From: Runella sp. CRIBMP
GTDB taxonomy: Bacteria; Bacteroidota; Bacteroidia; Cytophagales; Spirosomataceae
NCBI RefSeq assembly: GCF_009905605.1
Contig: NZ_JAAAKZ010000003.1
Coordinates: forward strand, 62,001-126,000
DNA: 64,000 nucleotides
Direction: 5' to 3'
Made by a program: the position numbers and the translations under genes. Of the stretch, positions 63,045-64,000 are shown piece by piece; the stretch's first letter is position 1; every line of letters begins with the position of its first letter. The notes beneath the pieces were generated by a model. The model saw nothing but the letters and a program-made list of their open reading frames with translations, was not told where the DNA came from and searched no databases.

Positions 63045-63425
63045 ATGGCAGATTTGAAAGCATTCGCTGAGCAACTTGTTAACCTTACTGTAAAAGAAGT
63101 AAACGAACTTGCAGCAATCTTGAAAGATGAGTATGGTATCGAACCCGCAGCCGCAGCTCCTGTAATGGTAGCCGCCGCAGGTGGTGGTGATGCAGCTCCT
63201 GTAGTAGAAGAAAAAACTTCTTTTGACGTAATCTTGAAATCAGCTGGAGCTGCTAAACTTCAAGTTGTGAAACTTGTTAAAGATTTGACAGGCCTTGGCT
63301 TGAAAGAAGCGAAAGAACTCGTTGACGGAGCACCGAAACCTTTGAAAGAAGGTGTTTCTAAAGACGAAGCAGAAGCTTTGAAAAAACAATTGGAAGAAGC
63401 TGGTGCTGAAGTAGAAGTTAAGTAA
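63045..63425 (+). CDS. rplL: 50S ribosomal protein L7/L12 (bL12)
   Basis: A 126-residue stalk protein with N-terminal dimerisation domain ([19 protein letters not shown]), Ala-rich hinge ([16 protein letters not shown]) and C-terminal factor-binding domain ([19 protein letters not shown]). The 113-base spacer after rplJ gives it room for separate translation control. Confidence 0.99.
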   Translation: MADLKAFAEQLVNLTVKEVNELAAILKDEYGIEPAAAAPVMVAAAGGGDAAPVVEEKTSFDVILKSAGAAKLQVVKLVKDLTGLGLKEAKELVDGAPKPLKEGVSKDEAEALKKQLEEAGAEVEVK

Positions 63426-63460
63426 TTTCTATTTTCTCCATCCAAATTCCTGAGGGATAG

Positions 63461-63485
63461 GCCTGACCTTGCGTCAGGTCTTTTC
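63461..63485 (+). terminator. Terminator or attenuator between rplL and rpoB
   Basis: An 8-position stem (63461-63468 with 63474-63481, one G-T pair), 5-base loop and a short T run. It may reduce transcription into rpoB, as at the same site in other bacteria. Confidence 0.7.
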
Positions 63486-63496
63486 CTGTTTTAAGC

Positions 63497-63603
63497 CCCT
63501 TACCCCAAAGGGGACTCCTTTAAAACTCTCCGCTGGGGATGAGAGTTGAGTTTCATCTGAAACACTTCGCCACTCGTAGGAGCGATGCAGAGGGATGAAA
63601 ACT
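63497..63603 (+). promoter_or_regulatory. Structured rpoB leader
   Basis: Several small stems follow each other in the 290-base rplL-rpoB gap: 63497-63502 with 63509-63514, 63525-63531 with 63542-63548 (7 bp perfect), and 63552-63558 with 63595-63601 or a competing 63551-63555 with 63560-63564. They could be an attenuation or processing region; no promoter was identified. Confidence 0.4.
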
Positions 63604-63715
63604 TTTTGAAAACTACGAGGCGTGCTAAGTTTTTTGTAAACTAATCATTGATTTCCAGCGTTATACATTGTCACACTGACGTTGGGCTCTATCCACCAAA
63701 AAAACTTATAAAGCC

Positions 63716-64000
63716 TTGGTAACCAAACAACCTCCACGTAAAAATTTCGCCCGGATCAAACCTGTTATTGACTATCCGGACTTCTTGGATGTACAAGTTC
63801 GTTCTTATCGTGAATTCGTTAATTTAGATACCGCATCTGAAGAACGTCACAAAGAAGGCTTGTATAAAGTATTTCAGGAAAACTTTCCTATTTCAGATTC
63901 CCGCGAAAACTTCGTACTTGAATTTGTCGATTATGCACTTGATCCACCAAAATATTCGGTAGACGAATGTATCTCGCGCGGATTAACGTATTCTGTGCCG
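63716..64000 (+). CDS. rpoB: DNA-directed RNA polymerase subunit beta (5' part)
   Basis: The first 95 codons of rpoB; the gene continues beyond the window. The protein begins [20 protein letters not shown] after the start codon, then [15 protein letters not shown], which matches the family N-terminus, and continues in one frame to base 64000. The start appears to be TTG at 63716: no in-frame ATG or GTG lies between the upstream stop at 63677 and this codon. A TTG start for such a gene is unusual. Confidence 0.95.
   Translation, partial: MVTKQPPRKNFARIKPVIDYPDFLDVQVRSYREFVNLDTASEERHKEGLYKVFQENFPISDSRENFVLEFVDYALDPPKYSVDECISRGLTYSVP

Overview
The window is a piece of a Bacteroidota chromosome, most likely Cytophagales (Runella, Dyadobacter or Spirosoma relatives). 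This rests on gene content (DUF3467, DUF4199, DUF4920, Ig-like and PorT-type surface proteins, a dcw cluster ending ftsQ-ftsA-ftsZ), on the Bacteroidota promoter type (TTTG, 19 bases, TAnnTTTG) before asnS and the tRNA-tuf block, and on A-rich start regions with no Shine-Dalgarno even before ribosomal protein genes. No insertion sequence, prophage or CRISPR array was seen.

Layout. 1-8 kb: a NarL-type histidine kinase and its response regulator, convergent with overlapping stops; asnS behind a long perfect leader hairpin; DUF3467 and bestrophin-like genes; pyrB; a GH43 enzyme. 8-17 kb: ppc, a helix-hairpin-helix surface protein, a small possible lipoprotein, mraY, a lipoprotein histidine phosphatase and a large TPR protein. 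17.3-17.9 kb: a dense cluster of DnaA boxes beside an AT-rich stretch, read here as the replication origin (oriC), followed by an Ig-like lipoprotein gene and mnmG (gidA), a classic origin neighbour. 21-34 kb, minus strand: ybeY, a radical SAM gene, accD, an AlkD-like gene and ftsZ-ftsA-ftsQ-murC-murG-ftsW-murD. The usual neighbour mraY lies across the origin on the other strand, and the upstream half of the dcw cluster is absent.

34-48 kb: a DUF2231/cytochrome c/LRR protein coupled to a secreted glycosidase-like gene; gcvH; a dihydroorotase homologue lacking its metal-binding histidines; DUF4199, J-domain and DUF4920 genes; prfB with its programmed +1 frameshift; a TPR gene, hpt, a HupE-like gene and an M1 peptidase. 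48-55 kb: a PorT-type barrel protein, an FAD oxidoreductase, a lipoprotein serpin and an ECF sigma / membrane protein / outer-membrane protein operon.

55-64 kb is the translation and transcription block: tRNA-Tyr, tRNA-Gly, tRNA-Thr, tuf, tRNA-Trp, secE, nusG, rplK, rplA, rplJ, rplL and the start of rpoB, all plus strand and so co-directional with replication from the proposed origin. A second NarL-type kinase gene and an MFS transporter gene sit between tuf and tRNA-Trp. Most convergent junctions carry strong bidirectional hairpin terminators.
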